This document shows, piece after piece, positions 44,122 to 51,973 of a stretch of 64,000 nt of DNA (position 1 is the first letter of the stretch; each line of letters opens with the position of its first letter). The stretch comes from Polymorphospora lycopeni (GTDB lineage: Bacteria; Actinomycetota; Actinomycetes; Mycobacteriales; Micromonosporaceae): positions 1 to 64,000 of the forward strand of contig NZ_JBCGDC010000026.1 of the NCBI RefSeq assembly GCF_042237075.1. Direction: 5' to 3'. The translations under genes were made by a program, and so were the position numbers. The notes beneath the pieces were generated by a model. The model was not told the DNA's origin. It saw only the letters and a program-made list of their open reading frames with translations, and searched no databases.

Positions 44122-46805
44122 TCGCCGAGTTGGGCGCGGATGCGCGGACCGGTGGTCTGCGCGTCGTCGGTGTGGTCGGTGCCCAGCTTGGCGAGCAGGT
44201 CCAGGGCCACCTGCCAGTGCTTTCCGGCCAGTTCGCGATCACCGATGGCGAGGTAGGCGTGGGCCAGGCCGTCGTGTGCCCTCGCCTGATCCGGCAACTG
44301 GCCGAGGCCGGTCGCGTGCCGCAACGCCTGCCGGTGCTGGACGAGAGCCACCGCGGGCTGTCCCATCGCCTGCCGCAACCGGCCCAGGCCCTGCAGTGCC
44401 TCGAACTGCCAGTTGGCGCTGCCGAGTTCGCGGCCCTTGCGCAGCGCCTGTTCATAGCACTCGTCGGCCGGCGCGAACCGGTGCTGCGCCAGGTGGGCGT
44501 GCCCGAGGCCGACCAGGGCCTGCAGTTCGCCGGTGCGGTCGCCGATGTCCTGCGCGATCCGCAGTGCCCGGGTCTGGTGCCCGGCGGCCGGCTCGTGCTG
44601 GCCGAGTAGCCAGCGGACGTGGCCGAGCCCGTGCAGCGCGTAGAGTTCGCCGGCGCGGTTGCCCGAGTCCTGCGCGATCCGCAACGCCTCCCCGTAGTGG
44701 CGCAGGGCCTGTTCGAGCTCGCCCAGTTTCAGCCGGATGACGCCGAGCCCGGTCAATGCCTGTAGTTCGCCGGACCGGTCGCCGAGATCGCCGGCGATCC
44801 GTAGCGCCCGCCGGTAGTGGTTCTCGGCCTGCTCGTACTGACCGAGGAGCATGCCGACGTGGCCCAGCCCGTTGAGGGCGGCCAGCTCGCCTCCCCGGTC
44901 CCCGATCTCGGCGGCGACCGCCAGTGACCGTCCATAGTGGGTGGCCGATCGCTCGTTGTTCCCGCGCATCCAGTTGACGTGGCCGAGCCCGTGCTGCGCG
45001 TAGAGTTCGCCGGACCGGTCGCCCCGCCGCCGCGCGATCCGCAACGCCAGACCGTAGTGTTCCTCGGCGAGTTCGTGCCGGCCCTGGGCCCGGTGGACGT
45101 AGCCGAGATCGATCAGGGCATCCGTCTCCGCTTCCTGGTTTCCCGCGAGTCGAGCCAGGTCCAGACTGTGCTGGTGCAGGCTCTCCGCTTCCTGGTATTG
45201 GCCGTGGGTGCGCAGATGCCGGTGGAGCAGGACCGACATCTCCCACGCCGGTTCCGGCCGGTCCGGCCCGCTGTGCGCGGCGGCCGTGAGCAGGTTCGCC
45301 AGCTCGTTCTTGAGCCATCGGCCGGCATGGCCGGCGTCCGGCAGGTCCGGCAACGGGCTGTCGGCCGGCGTCGTCTTGCGGCGGCGCCGTTCGTGGGGAT
45401 CGGTCACCGACACCGCCAGGGCGGCCGCGTCGCGGTAGTAGGCCAGCAGCCGCCCGGTCGCCGCGGCGCGTGTCTCGGGCGGGTCGGCGGCGGTAGTGAG
45501 ATGGACCGCGTGCGACCGGACCAGGTCGTGCATCCGGTAGCGGCGGTAGGCGGGCTCCTCCAGCAGATGGTCACGCTGCAACTCGTCCAGGTGCAGCCCG
45601 GCCTCGGGCACCGGCAGGCCGGCGAGCGCCGCGACCGCGTACCCGTCGAACTCGACCCCTGGATGCAGGCCGAGTAGCCGGAACAGGCGTTGCCGGCCGG
45701 CGGGAAGGTGTTGGTAGGAAAGGTCGAACACGGCGGCGACCGTGCGGTGTTCGGCGGTCAGGGTGAGCAGCCCGCCGGCCGCCTGCCGCATCTCCCGGCG
45801 CAGCTCGGCGATGGTCCACGATCGGTGCCGCCGGTAGAGGCTGGCCATGATGGAGATGGCCAGCGGGAGGTGTCCGCAGGCGTGGACCAGTTCGGCGACC
45901 TCCCGGCCGGCGTCCCGCGCGGCCAGCCGGGCGAACATCGTGGCCGCCTCGTCCGGGGACAGCACGTCCAGCCCGATCGGCACCGGCGCCGGAAGGTCGG
46001 CCAGGATCCGGCGTGACGTCACCAGAACCAGGCAGCCCGGCGTCCCGGGAAGCAGCGGCAGGACCTGGTTGGTGCTGGCGGCGTCGTCGAGGACCAACAG
46101 GAGACGACGGCCGTTCATCCGGTCGCGCCACAGGGCGGCCCGCCCGTCCAGGGTCGGCGGCAGGAACCGGGCGTCCACCCCGTCGGCGGCCAGCAGGTCC
46201 GCGAGCAGATCGGCGGGGTCGGCGGGATGCCGGCCGGAGGTGTAGGCGTGCAGGCTCAGGAAGAGCTGCCGGTCGCCGAACCGGTCCTTGAGCCGGTGTG
46301 CGACGTGCACCGCCAGGGTGGTCTTGCCGACGCCGGCCATGCCGTCGATGGCATGGATGCTGACCACTTCCCCGGCACGGGCGGCGTCGGCGACCGTGCT
46401 GACGATCTGCTCGATCTCCTTGTCCCGCCCCACGAACACGGCCTGGTCGGCGGGCAGGGTGCAGCGGGCCGGGGCTGGTCCGGGGGCGGGTTCGGCCACC
46501 GGTGCCGGGCGCAGCGCGGCGAGACGGCGCCGGGCGGTCACCCAGCGGTGCACCTCTTCGTCGTCGCCGCCGCAGGTACGCACGAGCGCGATGACGAGAT
46601 CTTCCCGCGGAAGGGTGTCCCGCGCCAGGGCGGCCGTCACCGTGCTGCGTGGCAGCATCCGACCGGCCGCGGCGGCGCGGCTCTCCAGCCGCCGGAAGCC
46701 GACCCCGGACCAGCTCTTCAACCGCCGCAGGGCCTCCACGAACTCGGCCGCCGTGCTCGCGGCAGCCGGGTCAGGTCGGCCGTCACCGCCGGGCGATACC
46801 GCCAT
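44103..46805 (-). CDS. XRE-NB-ARC-TPR (STAND) regulator
   Basis: 900 residues from ATG 46805. The N-terminus (EFVEALRRLKSWSGVGFRRL, SRAAAAGRMLPRSTVTAALA) is a degenerate XRE-like helix-turn-helix. From about residue 125 there is an NB-ARC ATPase: VFVGRDKEIEQI, Walker A AIDGMAGVGKTTLAVHVAHR, Walker B RRLLLVLDDAAS, then GCLVLVTSRR and CGHLPLAISI. The last 350 residues are tandem TPR units of the form GELxALxGLGHVxxxLGQYE. STAND proteins switch on transcription or defence after ligand-driven oligomerisation. There is no BTAD/SARP domain. A small exported protein gene lies divergently, with a shared-type promoter motif between. Confidence 0.9.
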   Translation of the reverse strand: MAVSPGGDGRPDPAAASTAAEFVEALRRLKSWSGVGFRRLESRAAAAGRMLPRSTVTAALARDTLPREDLVIALVRTCGGDDEEVHRWVTARRRLAALRPAPVAEPAPGPAPARCTLPADQAVFVGRDKEIEQIVSTVADAARAGEVVSIHAIDGMAGVGKTTLAVHVAHRLKDRFGDRQLFLSLHAYTSGRHPADPADLLADLLAADGVDARFLPPTLDGRAALWRDRMNGRRLLLVLDDAASTNQVLPLLPGTPGCLVLVTSRRILADLPAPVPIGLDVLSPDEAATMFARLAARDAGREVAELVHACGHLPLAISIMASLYRRHRSWTIAELRREMRQAAGGLLTLTAEHRTVAAVFDLSYQHLPAGRQRLFRLLGLHPGVEFDGYAVAALAGLPVPEAGLHLDELQRDHLLEEPAYRRYRMHDLVRSHAVHLTTAADPPETRAAATGRLLAYYRDAAALAVSVTDPHERRRRKTTPADSPLPDLPDAGHAGRWLKNELANLLTAAAHSGPDRPEPAWEMSVLLHRHLRTHGQYQEAESLHQHSLDLARLAGNQEAETDALIDLGYVHRAQGRHELAEEHYGLALRIARRRGDRSGELYAQHGLGHVNWMRGNNERSATHYGRSLAVAAEIGDRGGELAALNGLGHVGMLLGQYEQAENHYRRALRIAGDLGDRSGELQALTGLGVIRLKLGELEQALRHYGEALRIAQDSGNRAGELYALHGLGHVRWLLGQHEPAAGHQTRALRIAQDIGDRTGELQALVGLGHAHLAQHRFAPADECYEQALRKGRELGSANWQFEALQGLGRLRQAMGQPAVALVQHRQALRHATGLGQLPDQARAHDGLAHAYLAIGDRELAGKHWQVALDLLAKLGTDHTDDAQTTGPRIRAQLGELRGGR

Positions 46806-46949
46806 GCCGCCCCCCACCGCAATACACCTCGTTGGTCGCGGCACCAGTGTAGCCATCATTGACGTTCTTGGATGCCAAAGAAGACATCGACGGCAACGCC
46901 GGACGACAGCGTCCCAACTCCGGGGGCGCGGACCCTGGTCGCACGGATT

Positions 46950-46994
46950 GAGTACCGCGCTACTCACGACGGGTCACCGTGGCGTGGCTAGCTT
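46950..46994 (+). promoter_or_regulatory. Promoter element shared with the 17757 site (copy B)
   Basis: GAGTACCGCGCTACTC (46950-46965) continuing into ACGAC, 18 bp, then TAGCTT (46989-46994). It lies 51 bp before the ATG at 47046. Copy A at 17757-17801 has the same parts, the same 18-bp spacing and nearly the same distance to its start codon. Confidence 0.6.
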
Positions 46995-47045
46995 CGGTTC
47001 TGGTGTCCGATCCCGGGCACCTGTCAATTCTCTTGGAGGTCAACA

Positions 47046-47399
47046 ATGCACCGGAAGCGAATTGCCACCCTGGCGGCCGCTCCCCTCGCGCTGCTCATCG
47101 GATCGGCGGTCTTGTCCGCGTCGACCGCCAATGCCTCTCATTCGACGGCGCCGGCCGTGGCGAGCTCCACCTGCAATGCGCCCGACGCTGAAAAGATCCT
47201 CACCGTCGAGGAGGGGATCGCGCTCGTGAAGAAATGCTCGGCCCGGGCCGACGCGGCAGCCCCGGGATGGCACTGGATGGGCAATTACGGCTCGGTCTAC
47301 GACGTGGTCGCCGTCGCGAACGGTGGCGGAATCGGCCCCGGCGAACTCATCGCCCAGCCGCAGTCCTCGGGTCTGGTCCCGAGCTTCATGTACTACTGA
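47046..47399 (+). CDS. Small secreted protein of unknown function
   Basis: 117 residues from ATG 47046 with TTGGAGG upstream. Signal peptide RIATLAAAPLALLIGSAVLS with cleavage near ANA. The mature part of about 85 residues has two cysteines (STCNAPDAEKILTVEEGIAL, VKKCSARADAAAPGW) likely forming a disulfide, then HWMGNYGSVYDVVAVANGGG and the C-terminus SGLVPSFMYY. No known family recognised. It is divergent from the STAND regulator and shares a promoter motif with another secreted-protein gene (17699), so it may be a regulon member. Confidence 0.75.
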   Translation: MHRKRIATLAAAPLALLIGSAVLSASTANASHSTAPAVASSTCNAPDAEKILTVEEGIALVKKCSARADAAAPGWHWMGNYGSVYDVVAVANGGGIGPGELIAQPQSSGLVPSFMYY

Positions 47400-47427
47400 C
47401 GCCACTTCCGCAGTTCGTGCTCGTCAC

Positions 47428-47464
47428 GGTACGGCCGCCACATCCGTGACACGGCGGCCGTACC
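47428..47464. terminator. Hairpin between convergent genes
   Basis: GGTACGGCCGCC (47428-47439) and GGCGGCCGTACC (47453-47464), perfect 12 bp, 13-nt loop, between the small secreted protein and the carboxypeptidase gene. Confidence 0.7.
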
Positions 47465-47499
47465 GGTGAGTTCGCCCCGATCCCCGTCCGGGATCGGCT

Positions 47500-48165
47500 T
47501 CAGAGCGGGCCGCCGAAAGGCGGTGCATCCGGGCGCGTCCTGGGGTCGTGGGTGGGATCGGGATACATGGGTGGGCAGCCGTGATCGACTGCTTCCGGGC
47601 GCAGTTCGAAATGCCAGGACTCGTTGCCGTAGATCTGGCACAGCCCGTATCCGGCGCCGTGCCGGGACAGCCAATACGTGGCGTCGAACGGCCCGATGTC
47701 GATCGCGTCCCCCGAGACATGGGCGGAGGTCTCGGCCGTGGCCACCCAGCGGGCCGCCTCTTCCGCCGAGCCGTACACGGAGACAGCCTCCCGGAGCAGC
47801 TGTTCCTGGTATTCCGGCGACCGCCATCCGCTGTTGACCCGGAAGACGACATCGCTCCCGGCGGCGTCCGTCGCCGCCCGGTGAAGGGCATCGCGCAGAT
47901 CCGGATCCAGGTTCGCCACCGCCGGGATCCGGTCATCGAACACCGACACCACCACACCGTCGGGGATCACCCCGTCAGCCTCGTCGGGCGCATCCCCCCA
48001 GATCCCGAACAGTACGTCGACGGGTGACGAGGCCGACGACGATGACGAGGTCAGCGAACGGTAGCCGATGGACGCGGCGATCCCGGCGATGACGACCGCC
48101 AGGATGACGAGAACCGTCTTCGGGCTCCGGCGGGGTGCTGTTCGCATTGGTGCGCTGGGGTTCAT
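47500..48165 (-). CDS. VanY-type D-alanyl-D-alanine carboxypeptidase (M15B)
   Basis: 221 residues. A basic N-terminus and one helix (TVLVILAVVIAGIAASIGY) anchor it, with a Ser-rich linker. The M15 zinc site is seen in FRVNSGWRSPEYQEQLLREA, SAHVSGDAIDIGPFDATYWL (HxxxxxxD) and NESWHFELRP (E and H). VanY-like enzymes trim the terminal D-Ala from peptidoglycan precursors outside the membrane. It diverges from an OmpR-type response regulator and sensor kinase, the VanR/VanS-like layout, but no vanH/A/X genes are present, so housekeeping wall remodelling is as likely as glycopeptide tolerance. Confidence 0.88.
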   Translation of the reverse strand: MNPSAPMRTAPRRSPKTVLVILAVVIAGIAASIGYRSLTSSSSSASSPVDVLFGIWGDAPDEADGVIPDGVVVSVFDDRIPAVANLDPDLRDALHRAATDAAGSDVVFRVNSGWRSPEYQEQLLREAVSVYGSAEEAARWVATAETSAHVSGDAIDIGPFDATYWLSRHGAGYGLCQIYGNESWHFELRPEAVDHGCPPMYPDPTHDPRTRPDAPPFGGPL

Positions 48166-48251
48166 GCCTCCAGTCGAGGCGAAACAGTGTTGCCAGCCCG
48201 TATGCGGTTTCCGATATGCCGACGATATGCGCCGGCCCGTAACATCGCGGG

Positions 48252-48947
48252 ATGCGCGTGTTGATCGTGGAGGACGAACCCTACCTGGCGGAGGCCGTCC
48301 GCGACGGGCTGCGCCTGGAGGCGATCGCGGCGGACATCGCCGGCGACGGCGACACCGCTCTGGCGCTGCTGAGCATCAACACCTATGACATCGCCGTGCT
48401 CGACCGGGACGTCCCCGGCCCGTCCGGCGACGAGATCGCGGCACGCATCGTCGCCTCCGGCAGCGGCCCGCCGATCCTCATGCTCACCGCCGCCGACCGG
48501 CTCGACGACAAGGTCTCCGGATTCGAACTCGGCGCCGACGACTACCTCACGAAACCCTTCGCACTCCGCGAACTCGTCCTCAGGATAAGAGCGCTCGACC
48601 GCAGGAGCCCCCAGCACCGGCCGCCCGTACGGGAGATCGCGGGCCTGCGGCTGGACCCCTTCCGCCGCGAGGTCTACCGCGACGGCCGCTACGTCGCACT
48701 GACCCGCAAGCAGTTCGCCGTACTCGAAGTCCTGGTCAGGGCTGAAGGCGGCGTCGTCAGCGCCGAAGAGCTGCTGGAACGCGCGTGGGACGAGAACGCC
48801 GACCCGTTCACCAACGCGGTCCGCATCACCGTCTCGGCACTGCGCAAGCGCCTCGGGGAGCCGTGGCTGATCGCCACCGTGCCCGGCGTCGGATACCGCA
48901 TCGACGCGGGACCGGGCACCGACGGCGACACAGCCGGCCGTGGTTAG
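48252..48947 (+). CDS. OmpR/VanR-like response regulator
   Basis: 231 residues. The receiver domain begins MRVLIVEDEPYLAEAVRDGL with phospho-acceptor aspartate in YDIAVLDRDVPGPSG, and conserved T/K in ILMLTAADR and DDYLTKPFALRELVLRI. The winged-helix output domain reads LTRKQFAVLEVLVRAEGGVV then NAVRITVSALRKRLGEPWLI. It pairs with the kinase that begins 9 bp downstream and probably controls the divergent VanY gene. Confidence 0.93.
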   Translation: MRVLIVEDEPYLAEAVRDGLRLEAIAADIAGDGDTALALLSINTYDIAVLDRDVPGPSGDEIAARIVASGSGPPILMLTAADRLDDKVSGFELGADDYLTKPFALRELVLRIRALDRRSPQHRPPVREIAGLRLDPFRREVYRDGRYVALTRKQFAVLEVLVRAEGGVVSAEELLERAWDENADPFTNAVRITVSALRKRLGEPWLIATVPGVGYRIDAGPGTDGDTAGRG

Positions 48948-48956
48948 GTCACCCGG

Positions 48957-50036
48957 ATGAGCGTCCGCCTCAAACTCGCGCTGAGCTACGCCGGGTTCCT
49001 CGTCCTCGCCGGTGTCCTGCTGCTCGCCGCCGTGTGGGTGTTCCTGCTGCGCTACGTGCCGGACAGTGCGATCAACACCACCGCGGGCTTCGTACCCAAC
49101 CGCTCGGACCTTTTACGCGCCTTCGCCCCGGCGGCTGCCGCGGTGCTGTCGTTCCTGCTCGTGTTCGGCCTCCTGGGCGGGTGGATCCTCGCCGGCCGGA
49201 TGCTCGCACCTCTTGATCGCATCACCGATGCCACCCGGTCGGCCGCGAACGGATCCCTCTCCCACCGGATCCGGCTGGCGGGCCGCGACGACGAGTTCCG
49301 GGAGCTCGCCGACGCCTTCGACACCATGCTCGCGCGGCTCGAAGCACACGTCGCCGAACAGCGAAGGTTCGCGGCCAACGCCTCCCACGAACTGCGTACG
49401 CCGCTCGCCATCACCCAGACCCTGCTCGACGTGGCACGCCACGATCCGACCCGAGACGCCGGTGAACTGGTCGAGCGCCTTCACACGGTCAACGGGCGGG
49501 CGATCGAACTCACCGAGGCGCTGCTGCTGCTCAGCCGCGCCGACCAGAGATCCTTCGCCCGGGAGCCCGTCGACCTTTCCCTGGTCGTGGAGGAGGCGGT
49601 CGAGACGCTGCTGCCGCTGGCCGAGAAACGTGGAGTCCTCCTCCACATCTCCGGCGACATCGCCCGCACCGTCGGCTCGGCGGCGCTTCTGCTGCAGATG
49701 GCCACGAACCTCGTACACAACGCGATCTCGCACAACCTCCCCGACAATGGCGCGGTCTGGGTCAGCACCGCCGTCCACGCCGAATCGGTCATGCTCACTG
49801 TCGAGAACACCGGCGAAAGGCTCTCACCACGGCTGGTCTCGACACTCACCGAGCCGTTCCGGCGCGGCACCGAACGCATCCGGGGAAACGACCACGCGGG
49901 GGTCGGCCTCGGCCTGGCGATCGTGAAAAGCATCGTCGACGCACACGACGGAACCCTGGCCGTCGACTCGCGCCCGGCGGGTGGGCTCCGCCTCGCGGTG
50001 AAATTGCCCACCGCACCGCCACGCATCGACCGATAG
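48957..50036 (+). CDS. Sensor histidine kinase partner
   Basis: 359 residues. Two membrane helices (FLVLAGVLLLAAVWVFLLRY; AAAAVLSFLLVFGLLGGWIL) flank a short outer loop. Then come HAMP (LAPLDRITDATRSAANGSLS), HisKA with the phospho-histidine in FAANASHELRTPLAITQTLL, and HATPase_c (ATNLVHNAISHNLPDNGAVW, then NDHAGVGLGLAIVKSIVDAH). The very short extracytoplasmic part resembles VanS-type sensors that detect wall stress within or close to the membrane. Confidence 0.93.
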   Translation: MSVRLKLALSYAGFLVLAGVLLLAAVWVFLLRYVPDSAINTTAGFVPNRSDLLRAFAPAAAAVLSFLLVFGLLGGWILAGRMLAPLDRITDATRSAANGSLSHRIRLAGRDDEFRELADAFDTMLARLEAHVAEQRRFAANASHELRTPLAITQTLLDVARHDPTRDAGELVERLHTVNGRAIELTEALLLLSRADQRSFAREPVDLSLVVEEAVETLLPLAEKRGVLLHISGDIARTVGSAALLLQMATNLVHNAISHNLPDNGAVWVSTAVHAESVMLTVENTGERLSPRLVSTLTEPFRRGTERIRGNDHAGVGLGLAIVKSIVDAHDGTLAVDSRPAGGLRLAVKLPTAPPRIDR

Positions 50037-50086
50037 GCATCGGATCGCCTTCTCCACCCTTGGCCACCCGCTCGGCGATGCCGCCG

Positions 50087-50476
50087 CTACTTCATGGCGG
50101 CGATCTGGATCAGGTTGCCGCAGGTGTCGTCGAATACGGCGGTGACCACCGGCCCCAGGTCGGTCGCCTCCTGGGTGAACTCGACGCCGAGGCCCTTGAG
50201 TCGTTCGACCTCGGCGTACACGTCGTCGACAGCGAACTGGGTGTACGGGATGCCGTCGTCGACCAGGGCCTTCTTGAACGGACCCGCGGCCGGGTGGCCG
50301 TCCGGCTCCAGCAGCAGCTCGACACCGTCGGGGTTGGCCGGCGACACCACGGTGAGCCAGCGGGCCCCGCCGGCCGGCACGTCGGTCTTCTTGATGAACC
50401 CGAGCTTCTCGGTGTAAAAGGCGAGTGCCTTGGCCTGGTCGTCGACGAGCACGCTGGTGATGTTGATACGAATCAC
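50087..50476 (-). CDS. VOC (glyoxalase/bleomycin-resistance fold) family protein
   Basis: 129 residues starting at GTG 50476, which overlaps the ArsR gene stop (GTGA). Paired beta-alpha-beta-beta-beta units: INITSVLVDDQAKALAFYTE KLGFIKK, then FAVDDVYAEVERLKGLGVEF and AVFDDTCGNLIQIAAMK with the metal glutamine/glutamate region near the end. Such proteins accompany ArsR-type repressors as small-molecule binding or detoxifying enzymes. Substrate unknown. Confidence 0.9.
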   Translation of the reverse strand: MIRINITSVLVDDQAKALAFYTEKLGFIKKTDVPAGGARWLTVVSPANPDGVELLLEPDGHPAAGPFKKALVDDGIPYTQFAVDDVYAEVERLKGLGVEFTQEATDLGPVVTAVFDDTCGNLIQIAAMK

Positions 50477-50769
50477 GGGTTCGGTTCCTCTCGGTCAATG
50501 GGCCACCGCGCGACGATCGAGCGCAGCGGGCTCGTGTCGATGTGGTGGAACTTGAATCGGCCCTGTCGCCGGGTGTGCACCAGGCCGGCCTGTTCGAGCA
50601 CCGCGAGGTGCTGCGAGATCGCCTGACGCGAGGAGGCCAGGCCATGCTTCATGGTCAGCCGGCCGCAGATCTCGAAGAGCGTCTGGCCGTCCCTGTCGGC
50701 CAGCTCGTCCAGGATGATCCGTCGCGTCGCGTCGCCGAGGGCTTTGAACAGGTCGGGGTTCGCCTCCAC
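50473..50769 (-). CDS. ArsR-family winged-helix repressor
   Basis: About 98 residues from GTG 50769. A TTG at 50787 is in frame but lies inside the promoter/operator, so the later GTG is preferred. DNA-binding winged helix: DLFKALGDATRRIILDELAD RDGQTLFEIC, then SRQAISQHLAVLEQAGLVHT RRQGRFKFHHID. There are no obvious cysteine metal ligands in the recognition helix, so it is probably an ArsR-fold regulator of an organic-compound enzyme. The VOC gene is coupled to it downstream. Confidence 0.88.
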   Translation of the reverse strand: MEANPDLFKALGDATRRIILDELADRDGQTLFEICGRLTMKHGLASSRQAISQHLAVLEQAGLVHTRRQGRFKFHHIDTSPLRSIVARWPIDREEPNP

Positions 50770-50776
50770 ACACACA

Positions 50777-50806
50777 GTTATAGGCAAGCAGTCACTTGCC
50801 TGTCAA
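50777..50806 (-). promoter_or_regulatory. Sigma-70-type promoter with embedded ArsR operator; leaderless start predicted
   Basis: On the minus strand TTGACA (50806-50801), 18 bp, TATAAC (50782-50777). The spacer holds the inverted repeat AGGCAAG/CTTGCCT (50782-50788 and 50795-50801). Transcription should begin near 50770, at or next to the GTG codon of the repressor, implying a leaderless mRNA. Confidence 0.75.
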
Positions 50807-50945
50807 GGCGTCGCGTCCCGGATCCGGCAGCCCCTTCAGCCGAAGATGGCGAAACCCGCCTGGCCCGTACGCCGGATGGGCGATGGTGGGTATCGCCCGG
50901 CGCGGCCACGTGCCGGGGCGGCGCGGCTCGTGTCCGGGGGTGGCG

Positions 50946-51359
50946 GTGTCGGCCAGGGAGGTCGTCCAGTGGATCGGCGGTCTGCTTGACCTCGCCGGGG
51001 TCCTGGTCATCGCGGTCGGCGTGCTCGTCACCTCGGTGGCCTTCCTGCGCGGTTACCGGCGGGACCGCCAGCGGGGCGACGCCTACCGGTCGTACCGGCA
51101 GGGGGTCGGGCGGGCGATCCTGCTGGGACTGGAACTGCTCGTCGCCGGCGACATCATCCGGTCGGTGGCGGTGTCCCCGACATTCCACAGCGTCGGTGTC
51201 CTCGCCCTGATCGTCGTCGTCCGTACGCTTCTCAGCTTCACCCTCGAGGTGGAGCTCGAGGGGCGCTGGCCGTGGCAGTCCCGGGCGGCACGGAGCGGGC
51301 CTTCCCCGGAAGCAGCCGCACCGGGCGATCAACCGCCGGCGAAACCCGAGCCCCGGTAG
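50946..51359 (+). CDS. DUF1622-like membrane protein
   Basis: About 137 residues from GTG 50946 (an ATG at 50883 is also in frame). Three hydrophobic segments: WIGGLLDLAGVLVIAVGVLV TSVAFL, AILLGLELLVAGDIIRSVAV and FHSVGVLALIVVVRTLLSFT LEVELEGRWPW. The order GLELLVAGDII...VLALIVVVRTLLSF is characteristic of DUF1622, small inner-membrane proteins of unknown role. The C-terminal tail is Pro/Ala-rich. Stands alone. Confidence 0.78.
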   Translation: MSAREVVQWIGGLLDLAGVLVIAVGVLVTSVAFLRGYRRDRQRGDAYRSYRQGVGRAILLGLELLVAGDIIRSVAVSPTFHSVGVLALIVVVRTLLSFTLEVELEGRWPWQSRAARSGPSPEAAAPGDQPPAKPEPR

Positions 51360-51452
51360 CGAGTCGGCCCTCGGACACTCGCCGGAGCGCCCTGGTAGTC
51401 GCGGCTCACGCTGGGGTCCCAGCGGTTCCCCCCAAGGCAGCCGAGGCCAGCG

Positions 51453-51758
51453 ATGCCGAGACCGATCCGGAAGGCCACCTGCCCACCCAGGCCGGCAGAG
51501 GACGGGGTCCCGGCACTTCTCCTCGCCGGCCTGACCAAGACCTTCGGCGACGCCACCGCGGTCGACCACGTCGACCTCAGCGTCCCGGCGGGATCGTTCT
51601 TCGGCCTGGTCGGGCCGAACGGCGCCGGCATGGTGCTGCTCGGGATCTTCCTCGTCCACCAGGCGATCCGGCTCACCCGCAAGAGCGGCCGACCGGCACC
51701 CGTCCGCCCCGGCGACCGGTCGTCCGGGCGCGTCGATCAGGAGTTCGAGTCGGTCTGA
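51453..51758 (+). pseudogene. ABC transporter remnant: ATPase N-terminus fused to a permease C-terminus
   Basis: 101-residue frame. Residues 15-58 are the start of an ABC ATPase: LAGLTKTFGDATAVDHVDLS VPAGSFFGLVGPNGAG, where the Walker A lysine-threonine (KTT) should follow. Instead the sequence switches in frame to MVLLGIFLVHQAIRLTRK and a Pro/Arg-rich tail, the look of the last membrane helix and tail of a permease. A deletion of the rest of the ATPase and most of a permease gene explains this. The product cannot bind ATP. Confidence 0.75.
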
Positions 51759-51973
51759 TCCGTCCCGCGTCCCGCCAGTGGCGCCACCCTCAGACCTTTC
51801 GTCTCGCGATAGCAAAAGTTTGACTCCCACGCCGCAAAGGTCTTGCAGGTTCGACGAATGTGGCCGATCATTTCCCCCAGCCGCCAATCGAGGAACATCT
51901 TCGTCCCCCGAGCAGGCGCCCTCGGCGATGGTCCCGACGGCGGCTCCCAAGGGCACCGTCGAAGGGGGAGGGA

